Shown: piece after piece, positions 9,343 to 21,059 of the stretch | Position numbering within the stretch: position 1 is the stretch's first letter | Layout: every line of letters begins with the position of its first letter | Assembly (NCBI RefSeq): GCF_030272615.1 | Contig: NC_081414.1 | Location: 813,167,069-813,231,068 of the forward strand | DNA: 64,000 bases | Origin: Cryptomeria japonica | Lineage: Eukaryota > Streptophyta > Pinopsida > Cupressales > Cupressaceae | Direction of reading: 5' to 3' | Notes under the pieces: model-generated | What the model was told of the DNA's origin: nothing | Seen by the model: only the letters and a program-made list of their open reading frames with translations | Databases searched by the model: none | Translations under genes and position numbers: made by a program

Positions 9343-11296
9343 ATGCCATCAAAGAGCTTGAAGAGGTATGTATTTTTTTTTCTTATTGTCATTTTTTTAT
9401 TAATTTGATGATTAAACTAGGTTTCTTGATTTAAATTTCTTTTCATTATCAAGAAATGAGATTAGACAAGAAAATGTTGAAAACACTCAATCACCTCCTC
9501 ATGAAGACCATATTGAAGAAGAAGCACATCAATAATCTCCTACAATCCCTAGACATCCCATAAGTACACAAGAAAACCTATTAGGTCAAACAGAAAATAG
9601 CCAAAAAGAGCTTGAAGGTTTAATCACAAGGCTAAAAGATCCCACTGGAACAAACTCCCATAGGACAAACCTTTCCAGTTCTTTGAAATCTATTGTATCT
9701 CACATACAATCCGTGAGTGGGCAAATAAATTTTTGGTCTAGTAAGAAGGAAGAACAAAAGCAATTTTATGCTGACAAATTATCATATGATGCAATGAAGA
9801 AAAACAAAAATAATAAATTTGACTTGTGTGTTCTTTTTATGGACCCCCAAACGAATCAACCTTTACACCTTGGATGTAGGAGATTCCCTATTCATTGGTG
9901 TCATCATGAAGGGATTAAGAACAATTTTTAGGAAAGGTGGTGGATGGTATTTGATCAGCTCCCATGCAATAATCATGAGGTACCCCAATACTTTTTTGAG
10001 AAAACTGTACTGTGAGTTTGTCCTTAATGAGATCCCAAACTATTTTGATTTTCTAGATTTCCAAGGTAGAGGTGGGGTTCCTCACATGATAGAGAGGGTG
10101 CACAGTGTAACCCAAATCTCCCACCAAGACCCTTGGCCAAACCTATGGTGGAGCATTTTATTATTCCTTCCATTGTGAAGGAGAGTATTGAGGTCAAAAC
10201 TCTAGACTCCATTAGCTCACTCACTCAGACCCATATATAGTATGCTAGGCCTCTAGTAGAGGGTGATGTGAGTGATGATGGTAATTCTTCTAGGAATCAA
10301 TTTCCAACTCATTTTTGTCAATCTTGTGGTTCTCTTTGCACTTATGATCCTAATAGTTCTAAGAATGCACATGCACGAGTGGAGATTGCTAAAGAGAATA
10401 TTGTCATGACATAATCCTTGTTGAACGAAACATTTGGCATTGATACCTAGGTGAATTTCATTACAAGTTTATTTCATTCTTTTTATTAAATCTTATATGG
10501 AAATTTAAGAATATATCAAAATTATTAAATTATTATGATAAAAAATTAGGGTCAAAGTGTTCACAATACTAGCAACATTCCTGCGGCACCCTTTTTCACG
10601 ACTTCGTCGACTCCACGGGTATACAACGAGTGAAGAAATATAATTATTATATGTAGATAGTTGAACCTTATGTGAATGGTTTTCTAATTACTCATGTTGG
10701 ATGTCAAATAGTTTGATGCTAGAGCTTCAACATCAACACCTCTCAGTGTATTTAATCGACAATCTTTCACCCAGGTAAGAAATTTATCTTTAATGTTGTT
10801 ATTAAATAATATAGATAGTTTTGGCGATTAATCAATATACTTTGTTTAATTTTCAGATGTTGACATCAGAGACTCCTCCTGTTGTTCTCACGTCAATGGA
10901 GCGCGGTGTTGTTGTAGCAGTAGCAAGTTCAACTACTTTGACAAAAGTATCAGACATATTTGTAAATTTAGTAAATTTAGCATTACATTTGCTGTCTTGA
11001 TAATATGTTATTGAAAATTATAACGACACTTGTATTTAGTTTAATTTATATTGTGATGCTTACAGGAGGGGCTTGTCACTCCAAATCATGAACGTCCACT
11101 TGTTGTGGATGAACATCATGATTATTTGTATGCGGTAAGTGACTATTATATTATATGTCATTCTAAAATTCAATTTTTATATATGCTAACATCATTCTTT
11201 TCATTGTATCAGGTGGAGTTACAAAAAATTCAAGAGACGAGGTCGAGTGGGCATACTCGAAAGACACCTACATCATATACATCTCCATCCTCTTGA
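9343..11296 (+). pseudogene. Multi-exon gene relic, function unknown (gene X)
   Basis: Exon 1 starts at ATG 9343 (MPSKSLKR) and splices from GT 9366 to AG 9453. Exon 2 (about 9454-10454) encodes a polar N-terminus (NEIRQENVENTQSPPHEDHI), then SGQINFWSSKKEEQKQFYADK and CVLFMDPQTNQPLHLGCRRF, and near its end a small Cys cluster (HFCQSCGSLC). Five further exons (10550-10618, 10712-10774, 10857-10946, 11066-11134, 11213-11296) all have GT-AG borders, are in phase 0 and lack stops, with Ser/Thr/Pro-rich products ending SGHTRKTPTSYTSPSS. Exon 2 holds nonsense codons that fit CAA/CAG to TAA/TAG change, and a probable frame change near 10000. I recognise no family. It converges with the DDE gene at 14557-17670 and may be its partner. 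Confidence 0.55.
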
Positions 11297-11360
11297 CAGG
11301 AAAAGATATCTCGTGGTCTGTTTCCTTCCCCTAGAGGGAAATGAGTAGAATAGGGTCCTA

Positions 11361-11690
11361 TGTTGTATGCGTAGATGGAAATTTTGAACATATGTTTTGT
11401 ATTACGAATATGTGACATTCTATGTCCATATGGCTTTTGGCAAGCTCCTATTTGACTTTATTGGATACCATGTTGTATGCCTATATGGCAATTTTGAACA
11501 TATGTTTTGTATTATGAATATGTGATATTCTATGTCCATATGGCTTTTGGAAAGCTCCTATTTGAATTTATTGGATATCATGTTGTATGCCTTTATAGAA
11601 ATTTTGAACATATGTTTTGTTTAATGAATACGTGACATTCTATGTCCATATGACTTTTGGCAAGCCTATTTGTCTGTATTGGATATATTT
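11361..11690 (+). repeat. 110-bp tandem repeat, three copies
   Basis: Units start TGTTGTATGC at 11361, 11471 and 11581 (period 110). Each contains AATTTTGAACATATGTTTTG and TCTATGTCCATATGGCTTTT. It begins 65 bp after the stop of gene X, so it may lie in its 3' untranslated region. Confidence 0.88.
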
Positions 11691-12091
11691 GATAGATGGA
11701 TTTGTAGCTTTTTGGTTAATGCAAATCATTTATCATGGTTATCCATAATTGCAGTACAAATGATTAAATGAATAATTGCACAAAGTTTATTGTTACTTAA
11801 GCTTTGAACCTAAATATGTGTTTGTAATCCAAGACACAAGCTTATAGGGATCAACACAAATTCAATAGTTATAGTCGAAATAAGAATATATAAGGGAAAC
11901 ATGGAAAGAACCAAAATTAGACAATGTAAGACACCATTGTTCCGATACCCATTCTAAAAAAATTGCATACCCCATACACTTCTATTCATCTAATGCATAC
12001 CCTAATAGAGCTAGTTTAATTGACTCCCAACAATTAATAATACTTAAGAGCATTTAGGTCTATTAATCTAATGCATAGCCTAATAGAGTGT
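11691..12091. other. Unassigned AT-rich spacer
   Basis: No open frame, repeat or element end recognised between the 110-bp repeat and the 359-bp satellite. Confidence 0.5.
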
Positions 12092-14330
12092 CATACCACA
12101 ATCCCATAGGATCAAATGACTCATTCATATATCTCATGGGCGTCGATAAACGCATCGCCAAAGTTTGGCAACTTTTTGCACTTTGAAAACTTAAATGAGA
12201 TGGCCGGTAGGGTGTGGCCTGCATTGATCAGATGAGTTGGAGAGAAAAACAAAGGCACTTCTAGTGTAAACCTGTCCACCCCAATGCATACAAGCTAACG
12301 GTTCGGTGTCGCGACGAGCAGATTGAAAGATGGGGCATTTTGCAACTTTTCATTGAACTCATATGATGCTTGTTGTTGCAACTGAGAAAGTGTCACCATG
12401 AGAAATTGGATCCGAGTCCACCTAAACCGAGAGAGAATTTTGTAGAGAGCCATAACATGACCCCAGGATTAGACGGATCATTCTTATGATTAACGGGCGC
12501 CAAGAAACGTGATGCCAAATATTGACAGCTTTGAGCAACTTGAGCACTTAAGCGATTTTGCTGCTAGGGTGTGGCCCGCAACGATCGGACAAGTTGGAGA
12601 GAAAAACAAAGGAATTCTTAGTGTAAACCCAGCCACCTCGATGTGTATGAGCTAACGGTTTGGTATCGCGATGAGCGGATTGAAAGATGGGGCATTGTGT
12701 GACTTTTCATTGAACTCATCTGACGCTTTTTGTCGCAACCGATAAAGTGTCGCCATGAGAAATTGGATCTGATTCTACCTAAATGGTGAGAGGATTTTTT
12801 TAGAGTGCCATAACATGACCCTGTAGGATCAGATGGCTCATTCTTATGATTAATGGGTGTTGAGAAATGCGATGCTGAATATTGACAACTTTGAGCAACT
12901 TGAGCACTTAAGTGATTTCATTGCTAGGGTGTGGCCCACATCGATCGGACAAGTTGGAGAGAGAAAAAAAAGGCATTCCTAGGGTAAACCCGGCCACCCT
13001 GACGTGTATGAGCTAACGGTTTGGTGTCGCGATGAGCAGATTGAAAGACAGAGCATTCTGCAACTTTTCATTGAACTCATATGATGCTTTTTTTCGCAAC
13101 CAAGAAAGTGTCGCCATGAGCAATTGGATTCAAGTCTACCTAAATGGAGAGATTATTTTGTAGAGTACCATAAAATGACCCCATAGGATCAGACAACTCA
13201 TTCTTATGATTAACAGGCACCGAGAAACGTGATGTCGAATACTGACAATTTTGAGCAACTTGAGCATTTAAGCGATTTCGCTGCTAGGCTGTGGCCCGCA
13301 TCAATCAAATGAGTTGGAGAGAAAAATGAAGGCATTCATAGTGTAAACCCATCCACTCTGATGTGTACAAGCTGACAGTTTGGTGCCACGACGAGCGGAT
13401 TGAAAGATGGGGCATTGTGCAACTTTTCATTGAACTCATGTGACACTTTCTGTCGCAACTAAGAAAGTGTCTCCACGAGAAATTGGATCCAAGTCTACCT
13501 AAATAGAGAGAGGATTTTTTAGAGTACCATAACATGACCTCGTAGGATCAAATGGCTCATTCTTACGTGTCACCAAGGTTGAGAAACGCGATGCCGAATT
13601 TTGACAATTTTTCACACTTTGAGCACTTTAGGGATTTCGCTGCTAGGGTGTGGCCCGCATCAATTGAGTGAGTTTTATAGAGGAACAAAGGTATTCCTAG
13701 CATAAACCCAGCCACTTGGATGTGTAAATGATGACGGTTCGATGCCACCATGAGCGGATTCAAAGATGGGGCATTGTGCAGCTTTTCATTGAACTCATTG
13801 TTGCAACCAAGAAAGTGTCACCATGAGCAATTGGATCGGAGTCTACCTAAACTGAGAGAGGATTTTTTATAGTGTTGTAACACAACCTCATAGGATCATA
13901 CGACTCATTCTTATGTGTCACCAAGGTCAAGAAACGTGATGCTAAATTTTGACAATTTTTCACACTTTGAGCACTTTAGGGATTTTGCTACTAGGGTGTG
14001 GCCCACATCAATCGGGTGAGTTCGATAGAGGAAAGATGGAATTTCTAGTGTAAACCTTCCCACCTTGATGCGTACATGTTGAATTTTTAGTGTCGCGACA
14101 AGCAGATTGAAAGATGGGGCATTGTGCAACTTTTCATTGAACTCATGTGACACTTTTTATTGCAACCGAGAAAGTGTCGCCACGAGAAATTGGATCCGAG
14201 TCTACCTAAACTGAGAGAGGATTTTTTAGAGTGCCATCTCATGAACCCATAGGATCAGATGAGTCATTCTTATGTGTCACTAACATTGAGAAAAAATGCC
14301 AAATTTTGACAATTTTTTACACTTTGAGTG
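12092..14330 (+). repeat. 359-bp satellite-like tandem array, about 6.3 copies
   Basis: The landmark C(A)TAACATGACC-CCATAGGATCA recurs at 12092, 12451, 12809, 13169, 13528, 13876 and 14235: spacings 359, 358, 360, 359, 348, 359. Each unit also holds CTGCTAGGGTGTGGCCCGCA, AGATTGAAAGATGGGGCATT and AAGTGTCGCCATGAGAAATT. Copies differ at many positions, so the array is old or was made from diverged units. Short open frames inside it are by-products of the period. Confidence 0.92.
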
Positions 14331-14556
14331 ATTGACAACAAATGAGCAATTTTTACATCTTTTACCATATTAACCTAAAACTTCACAAAATGATCCCATG
14401 TGATCTCTAATGGTCCAAAATGATATTATTTACATAAAATCACACACAAAAAAGATAAAAACACAAATTTTTATATTACAATGCCTTGAGTAGTCGAAAA
14501 ATACAAGTCATGTACATATATCCAAATATGATTGATATTACAATTTTTTGCATTTA
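14331..14556. other. Spacer downstream of the DDE gene
   Basis: AT-rich DNA between the end of the satellite and the stop of the DDE-like gene on the minus strand. Nothing else recognised. Confidence 0.4.
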
Positions 14557-17500
14557 CATTTAATCCAATGAACCATCTGGATCTGCTCTACTCTTTATCA
14601 TGTCTAGTATGGCCTCATGGTTAGACTCATGAACTTTACATAGGTTCTTGTTTAGTGGTCTACCTCCATATCTGATCAAATGAACATTTGAAGCTACAAC
14701 AAGGTTAGAATAATGAAGAATCTTCTTATGTGTCTCGAAGTCCTCGAACAACCACAAGTTAGACTTCTTCACTGGGTACCTTCTAAGCCATGTACCAGTA
14801 ACAACTACTGATCCTATGGGGTACTCAATGTTTTCTCCATATACCACAGGGCCATCCAATTTATTTTTTGCATCCACATAACGACACATGTAATAATATG
14901 TTCCTTCTTCATTGTCTTCAGCTACAATAACTACATAAACATGTCCTGCAATGATAAAGTGAGAAGAATTTAGCAAACAACTAAGGTAAAATATTAAAGT
15001 ACAAAAATTTGCATGTGGATAATTTACCTGGTTGGACTAAATCTAACACATGGTCAAAGTCAACTGATGCTTCCATCTGTGTGAGTTGTAGTGCACTCAG
15101 AGGTCGATATGCCTCAAGTGGGATTAGAGGCCTCATACACCATTCATCCACCCACTCCTTTCACTCACACTCATTATAGGAAATATCTCTACATGAAGAA
15201 CAATTACATGCCATCTGTCGTGTATAGATAGTCCATGAACCTGCATTAGAGATTTTGAAAGAGTGTAGCTCACTCGATCCTGTTGATGTACAACAATCTT
15301 TGAATTTTGGAATGTTACTATCATCTACCAACCAAAAAAATTGTGAACTGAAGACTTACCTTGATTACCTGGACCAATTGTACCATTGCACTACTAAACA
15401 ATTGATTTTGCATCTTTCAAGTTTGCATTCCCTTTGTACTTTAACTCTTCTCATGCTAAAGCTCTTTTAATACATGCTCCTGCACCATCATGCTCCCCTT
15501 TTTCATGCCCAACCTTAGATAAATTCCACATATGTTGAATAGCAGTCAACTTATGCATCCTACTCAACCAATAAAACATCCGAGATTTCTTAAATTCTGA
15601 TGCACAATTATCTGACCATATGATATGTTGACGGAATGATATGCCTCGGCTAGCCAAATCATCGTAGAATATCTGAAAACAACCTTGCACAAACTCTGTA
15701 GAGTGAGAGCGATCATCACTAATGTAAAAATGATACTCCCTCAATATATTCCTGTCCTCTTCCATACTATCATGTGCATGAATTAATTCTATATGCACAA
15801 ATATAGCAACTTGTGTGGAGTTGTAATATTGTGATTGCACCTCGTTCTGCAGTGTAGTGTGTAGTTCTCTGCAAAGTCAACAATTGAAATGATTGTATGA
15901 AGTGGAAATGTGTCCTTGCATAACTTAAATTGTGAGTCCAACCAATGAGCTCGATGGTTATGCCTTGCATACTCATACACTATATTCTCATGAAAGATAC
16001 CCATAAACTGATACACTGGAATCTTCTCACTAACCAATTCACACATTTTTGCTTCTTTTCCATCTTTTAGCATGTAGACCATTGTCTTATATTTTCCAAA
16101 TTCCACTAATTAATTACCATTTTTTTGTCCAATATCCATATGTTGACAAATTTGTAAATGTCACAATCCACCACAATGAACACATGTGCCATCCAAGCAA
16201 AACTTAATGTAATATAGTTGACCATCTACTCTTTCACATAAGATGCTAGATATGAATTCCCTTGAAGATGTTGATGGACCATTTATGTTGCATTCCTACA
16301 AAACATTGTTAGCATGCAAATCTATACATATGTGTTGATAAACATCATAATGGTTAGAAAATTTGATATGTACTCTACAACAACAACTTGTTCTTGTGTG
16401 ATTTTTTTACATAAAAAGGATTTACCATTTAAAAGAATCTTTGACTAATTTTAATTTGAGGATACATACCTTGAAACTTGGCAAAAAGTTGTGTTTGAGT
16501 CATATCCAAAAAATGTTTCGGATGTGGATCATGGATTTTACTACCAATCCTCCTTCTTACAAAATCTCTTTGATTTGGAGAGACCCTTGTGCTATTCTTC
16601 CAAAAATCTTCAATTAGGGATCTCAAGGCTTCAACAATTGCTTTATCTTTCCATGATAATCTACCAAAAAATGCCCATAACTTATTGTTATATGGATCCT
16701 CCACTCTTTGTCACCTTCCCATAGCTCTCTTTAGAGTTTGTCTACTTATCTTCAATTGTTTACTTGTCTTTCTAATGAGGTGAGATTTCTTAGTTTGAGT
16801 TCTTACAATTGTTGATGTAATGACACGTTGTGTGGCATTACTATCTTTTGTGTATGAGTCAGAACCAACAGTATCATATGCATTCATCAGATTCTTCACA
16901 ATAGATTTGTCACTTGATTCAATCGATGTTCTTAGCCCAAGAATCTTCATTATGGGCCTAAATTTCAGATTTCTCATCATTTCAACAAATATTTGACATA
17001 TTCTCGTCTCATTTAAAGGCTCAAAAAATATTTTCCATATCCAGTTATCATGTCTTTGACAAGTACGCTTTAGAATCTTGTCAACCATTGGTTTCAAAAC
17101 ATTAGCATCAATATCAATCAAATACTTAGGATTTCTATGCAAACCTCTCAGAGGTGTTCTCAAACTTTGAGTTACCTCAAGATTAGGAATGTCAATAACA
17201 TTAGGGATAGGTGGCATACCTTCAACCTGAGATCAAAATGATGACATAACTTGAAATTGAGGTGTACAAGATGGTGTAACTCCAATACTTGATGTCAATC
17301 GTGAAGTACTTGCAATGTAAAATGTCATAAAGGGGGTGCATTTAATATTAGATGTTGTAGATGCCAACGGTGTGCCTTCAATTGAGATGTAAGAAATGGG
17401 GCGCCTTCAACTTGAATTGTGGTAGACATGCTCTCAACCTCAGGATTCAATTGTCTCATTGCACGAAGGTTTTGCATCCATTGCCTTTGTGTGGCCAATT

Positions 17501-17670
17501 ATGTCTCTCTTAGATTGGATGGATATTTCATGTTCCTCTTCAATTGGCACCTCTTCTTCTATGGTATTCAATTTCCTTGCTTCACGAAGTTGCTTCATTC
17601 CTTCTCTTTTTTTTGCATTCTTAGCTTCACGCTCTTCTGGTGTTACATTTTTTGGTCCTTTCCTCGGCAT
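14557..17670 (-). pseudogene. Multi-exon DDE transposase-like gene, decayed
   Basis: It reads from ATG 17670 (MPRKGPKNVTPEEREAKNAK, a basic N-terminus) downwards. Middle blocks include RNPKYLIDIDANVLKPMVDK (about 17150) and a helical segment with FFGRLSWKDKAIVEALRSLI (about 16660). The catalytic-looking part is VDFAENYT (about 15880), EVQSQYYNSTQVAIFVHI (about 15840), EYHFYISDDRSH (about 15725), WSDNCASEFKK (about 15610) and GHEKGEHDGAGACIKRAL (about 15505): spaced acidic residues in an RNase H-fold-like order. A Cys-rich stretch (ACNCSSCRDISYNECE) follows near 15180. A GT-AG intron (15027-14946, 82 bp) joins the 138-residue C-terminal module (GHVYVVIVAEDNEEG). Frameshifts (for example near 15838) and stops break it. 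I infer a transposase; the superfamily is not assigned. Confidence 0.6.
14946..15027 (-). other. GT-AG intron in the DDE-like gene
   Basis: On the minus strand the exon ends CAACCAG before GTAAATT, and the acceptor TTGCAG precedes GACATG. Removing 82 bp joins LVQP to GHVYVV in one frame. The length equals that of one intron in gene X (10775-10856). Confidence 0.7.
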
Positions 17671-18302
17671 GATGATGATTTATGTACATTCACATAAAAG
17701 AGAATAAAGTTAATTCATAAAGAGATTTCAAGAGGCGTAAGGGGCGCTCCTAATGCATCTATGATTTTCCTAATTATGTTAGAACGGTCCTAATTATGTA
17801 TATGTTAAAATGGATATATGAAATTGAAATTATTTCATGTATTCCTTTTTTAAATTATTTCATAAGATCTTAAAAAGGATGTATGAAATTGCAAATTTTG
17901 TTTTAAACCACTAAACAAATAATTTTCTTATGCAACTTCCTTCAAATGCATTGTTAAATTTAATGTAAATCTAAAAGGCTTATAATCAATTTTGACAAAA
18001 CACTTTTATTCTAACATTTAAATAAAATAACACTTAATAAGTATTTGAATTCTAAAAATAAGAAAATATTACCTCAATTATTCAAATTTGATAAAAAAAA
18101 ACTATGTTCTTCCTCTTCGACGTTGCCAAACGAAAAAAAGGTGTTGGAGAGCTGATGGAATGTATAAAATAACCTTGCATAAAATGTCAACACCAAGCAA
18201 AAAGCATTTTTTTGTCTGATCATGTGCAAAAAGCAAACAAAATGAGATAATGTGGGCTTGGATCATGAGTCAAGGGCCCCATATAACCGTTTTAGTGCAG
18301 CT
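17671..18302. other. Upstream region of the DDE-like gene
   Basis: AT-rich, no open frame recognised. It would contain the promoter of the minus-strand gene; no clear TATA box was assigned. Confidence 0.4.
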
Positions 18303-18338
18303 CATTTGGCTAGCGCCAAATATGGTGCTAGCCAAATG
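18303..18338. repeat. Hairpin with 12-bp perfect arms
   Basis: CATTTGGCTAGC (18303-18314) and GCTAGCCAAATG (18327-18338) flank GCCAAATATGGT. The TTTGGC/GCCAAA theme recurs in the hairpin cluster at 20712-20855. Confidence 0.8.
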
Positions 18339-18539
18339 ACTTCCATTGATTTTTTTTAACCTTTGATAAATTATACTGTATACCCTATAATCTATACTCT
18401 ATACCCTATAGTTTGATAGCCACAACCATAAATATTAAACCATTTAAAACCTATAAAGAATACCCTAGATCGTATGACCCAATATGCTAAATCCTCGACC
18501 CTATACAATAACCATAGACCCTATAACCTGATATGCTAA
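18339..18539 (+). repeat. Degenerate ACCCTATA-rich stretch
   Basis: ACCCTATA/CCCTATAA variants recur irregularly between 18380 and 18530. The pattern is low-complexity and is not the plant telomere unit. Confidence 0.4.
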
Positions 18540-20690
18540 ATGATATGAGGTAAGGATGGAGGGTGAGATATGGAGGGAGGGAGGGAATAAAGGGGGTGTG
18601 ACACTTATAGAAGGAAGGAGAAAGAAGAGGAGGGATACAAGAACAAAGAGAGAAAATGGGGGATTGTTGGAGAGTTAGAGATACGGGTAAGGAGGGAATG
18701 GAGATACCTAGAGAGGGGAAGGAATGAGGAAGAAAGAGAGGGAGATACCTAGAGAGAGGAGAGAGTGAGGAAGAAAGTGAGAGACAAACCTAGAGAGGGA
18801 AGGGTGTGAGTAAGAAAGTTAGGTCAATAGATTTGGGTATAAAGGACATAGAGGGGTGATATGGGGGTTTAAGGATAGTGGGGGGGATATAGAGGTAAAC
18901 ATTCAAAGGGACTAAGATACTTGGTGATAAAGGGAACAGAAGGTCCAAGGGATTTGAGAGGTCTAGAGGAGGGATTTAGGTATTGAGGTTTAAGGAGGGT
19001 GGAGGGGATAGAAAGGTAAACATGAAGGGAATGAGAGACTTGGGTATAAAGGACATAGAGGGAAAGGGAGGTAAAAGGCTATAAGGAGGATGAGGGGGAT
19101 ACAAAGGTAAACATGAAGGGAACAAGATACTTGGCCATAAAGGACATAGAGGGGAAGGGAGACCTAAGAAGCCTAGAGGAGAAAGAGAGAGAGGGGTGGG
19201 ATAAAGGAAATGTAAGGGAGGTGAGAGGCACAAAGGGGAGAGAGATATGAGATGGGGGTTTAAGGAAGGTTGGGAGTGATAGAGAGGTAAGCATGAAGAA
19301 AGTGTGGGAGAGACCTAGAGAGAGGAGGGAGTGAGGAAGAAACTAAGGAAAAGAGGTGAGAGAGGGAATTAGATGGGTGTAAGGATGGAGAGGCAGATAG
19401 CTCGAGAGATAGGGGAGTAAGGGAATTGTGAGAGCTAGAGAGGGGAGGGACAAAGAAGAGTATGTATCTATAAGAATGAAGAGATCGAGAAGAGGTAAGG
19501 GGAGAGAGAGAATATGATATCTAGTTCATAGAGAGAGATGGAACTACGAGGGAAGGGAGATAAAGAAGGGAGAGGTGAGATGGGGGTTTGAGGAGGGTGG
19601 GGGGATAGAGATGTAAACATGAAGGAAATGACATATTTCTAGATGAAGAACATAGACAAGAAGAGAGGTGAGAGGCATAGATGAGAGATTAAGGAGGATG
19701 AGGGGGATACAGAGGTAAACATGAAGGGAATAAGATACTTGGGGAAAAAGGACATAAAGGGGAAGGGAGGTGAGAGGCTAGAGGGGAGAGATAGGTGGGA
19801 GACTTGGGGATAAAGGACATAGAGGCCGCGAATGGAGGTGGGAGGCCTAGAGGGGAGGGAAAGGGGAGATGGGGGTTTAAGGAGGGTGTGGGTGATAGAG
19901 AGGTAAACATGAATGGAAAGAGATACTTAGGGATAAAGGACATAGAGGGTAAGGGAGGTGATAAGCTCAAAGCGGAGAGAGAGGTGAGATGGGGGTTTAA
20001 GGAGGGTGGGGGGATAGAGAGGTAAACATGAAGAAAGTGGGGGAGAGACTGAGGGAAAGAGATGAGAGAGGGAATGAGATGGGTGTAAGGATGGAGAGGA
20101 AGATACAGGGGGATAGGGCAATAAGGGAATTGTAAGAGCTATAGAAGGAATGGACAAAGAAGAGTAGGGATATAAGAATGAAGGGAGATAAGAGGTAAGG
20201 GGAGAGAGAATAAGAGATCTAGTTCATTGAGAGATATGGAACTACAAGTAAAGGGAGAAAAAGGTGGGTAATGGGATATCTATCTCATAGAGGAGGGTAA
20301 AGGGACATGGATGAATATGGATACCTCGAGAGCTCAATGTGAGATGGATAGAGGTGGATACCTTGACAGGTGGAGAACAAGGAGAGAGAGGCTATAATTG
20401 AGAGAGGGGACTAAGATATAAAATGAGACAAAGGAACAAAGAGAAAGAGGGAAGGAGGGGTAGATGGTGATTTTTTGAGATACTTAGAGATGGTAAAGGT
20501 AGATATAGGTGAGGGGAGAGTTTAGAAAGCAATAAAGAGGGGCAAGTGCCTGTAGGGTGAGAATTGGAGAGGGAGAGAAATATACAGAAGGTAAATAGAG
20601 GTGATTTACTTAGAGCCTAAGGAGGGATTGATAAGAGACACAATAGGTACAGATAGATATAAAAGGAGAGAGAGATAGCTAATGGGACAT
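18540..20690 (+). repeat. 2.1-kb purine-rich minisatellite
   Basis: The plus strand is overwhelmingly A and G for about 2.1 kb. An irregular higher-order unit recurs with GGTTTAAGGAGGGTGGGGGG, GAGGTAAACATGAAGG and TAAAGGACATAGAGG; the TAAACATGAA landmark is near 18896, 19016, 19104, 19288, 19612, 19712, 19901 and 20021. Pro/Leu/Ser-rich open frames on the minus strand are by-products of composition. Confidence 0.85.
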
Positions 20691-20711
20691 TGGTTCAACT
20701 AAACATTGTTT

Positions 20712-20855
20712 CTATGTACACATTTGGCGCTCTCCCTATTTGGTGCACGCCAAATGTGGAATATGGACCACATTTGGCACATGCCAAATAAGAAAACCCA
20801 TTGATCACATTTGGTGCACGCCAAATAGGGAGAGTGCCATATTTGGCGCACACCA
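20712..20855. repeat. Complex hairpin cluster with TTTGGTGCACGCCAAA
   Basis: The left arm GGCGCTCTCCCTATTTGGTG continues into CACGCCAAATGTGG. The right arm (about 20805-20840) is its near reverse complement, with about three to four mismatches over 33 bp. Further TTTGGC/GCCAAA stems lie between them. Sequence is shared in part with the hairpin at 9120-9187. Confidence 0.7.
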
Positions 20856-20876
20856 AATGGCTCACTTTGGGAAACA

Positions 20877-20925
20877 CCAAACCTATGGGTTGGATTTTCC
20901 TTGGGCATCCAACCCAAAGGTTTGG
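20877..20925. repeat. Hairpin with 19-bp arms, one mismatch
   Basis: CCAAACCTATGGGTTGGAT (20877-20895) pairs with ATCCAACCCAAAGGTTTGG (20907-20925) around an 11-base loop. It lies directly after the previous hairpin cluster. Confidence 0.8.
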
Positions 20926-21059
20926 ATGACCATTTCAAGCTAAAGAAGTGTTTTTATCAGAACATTAAAAATTTTGACATATTTTTTGTCGTGCTCTCCA
21001 TCAGGTTTGCACATGTTTCAATGAAGTTAAAAAAAATACCATGGAAAAATTGAGCTCCC

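Noticed and set aside
13305..14153. Three similar 66-80 codon frames on -
   Set aside because: They recur at the satellite period and have no family features; by-products of the 359-bp array.
18976..20157. Pro/Ser/Leu-rich frames on -
   Set aside because: Reverse reading of the purine-rich minisatellite.
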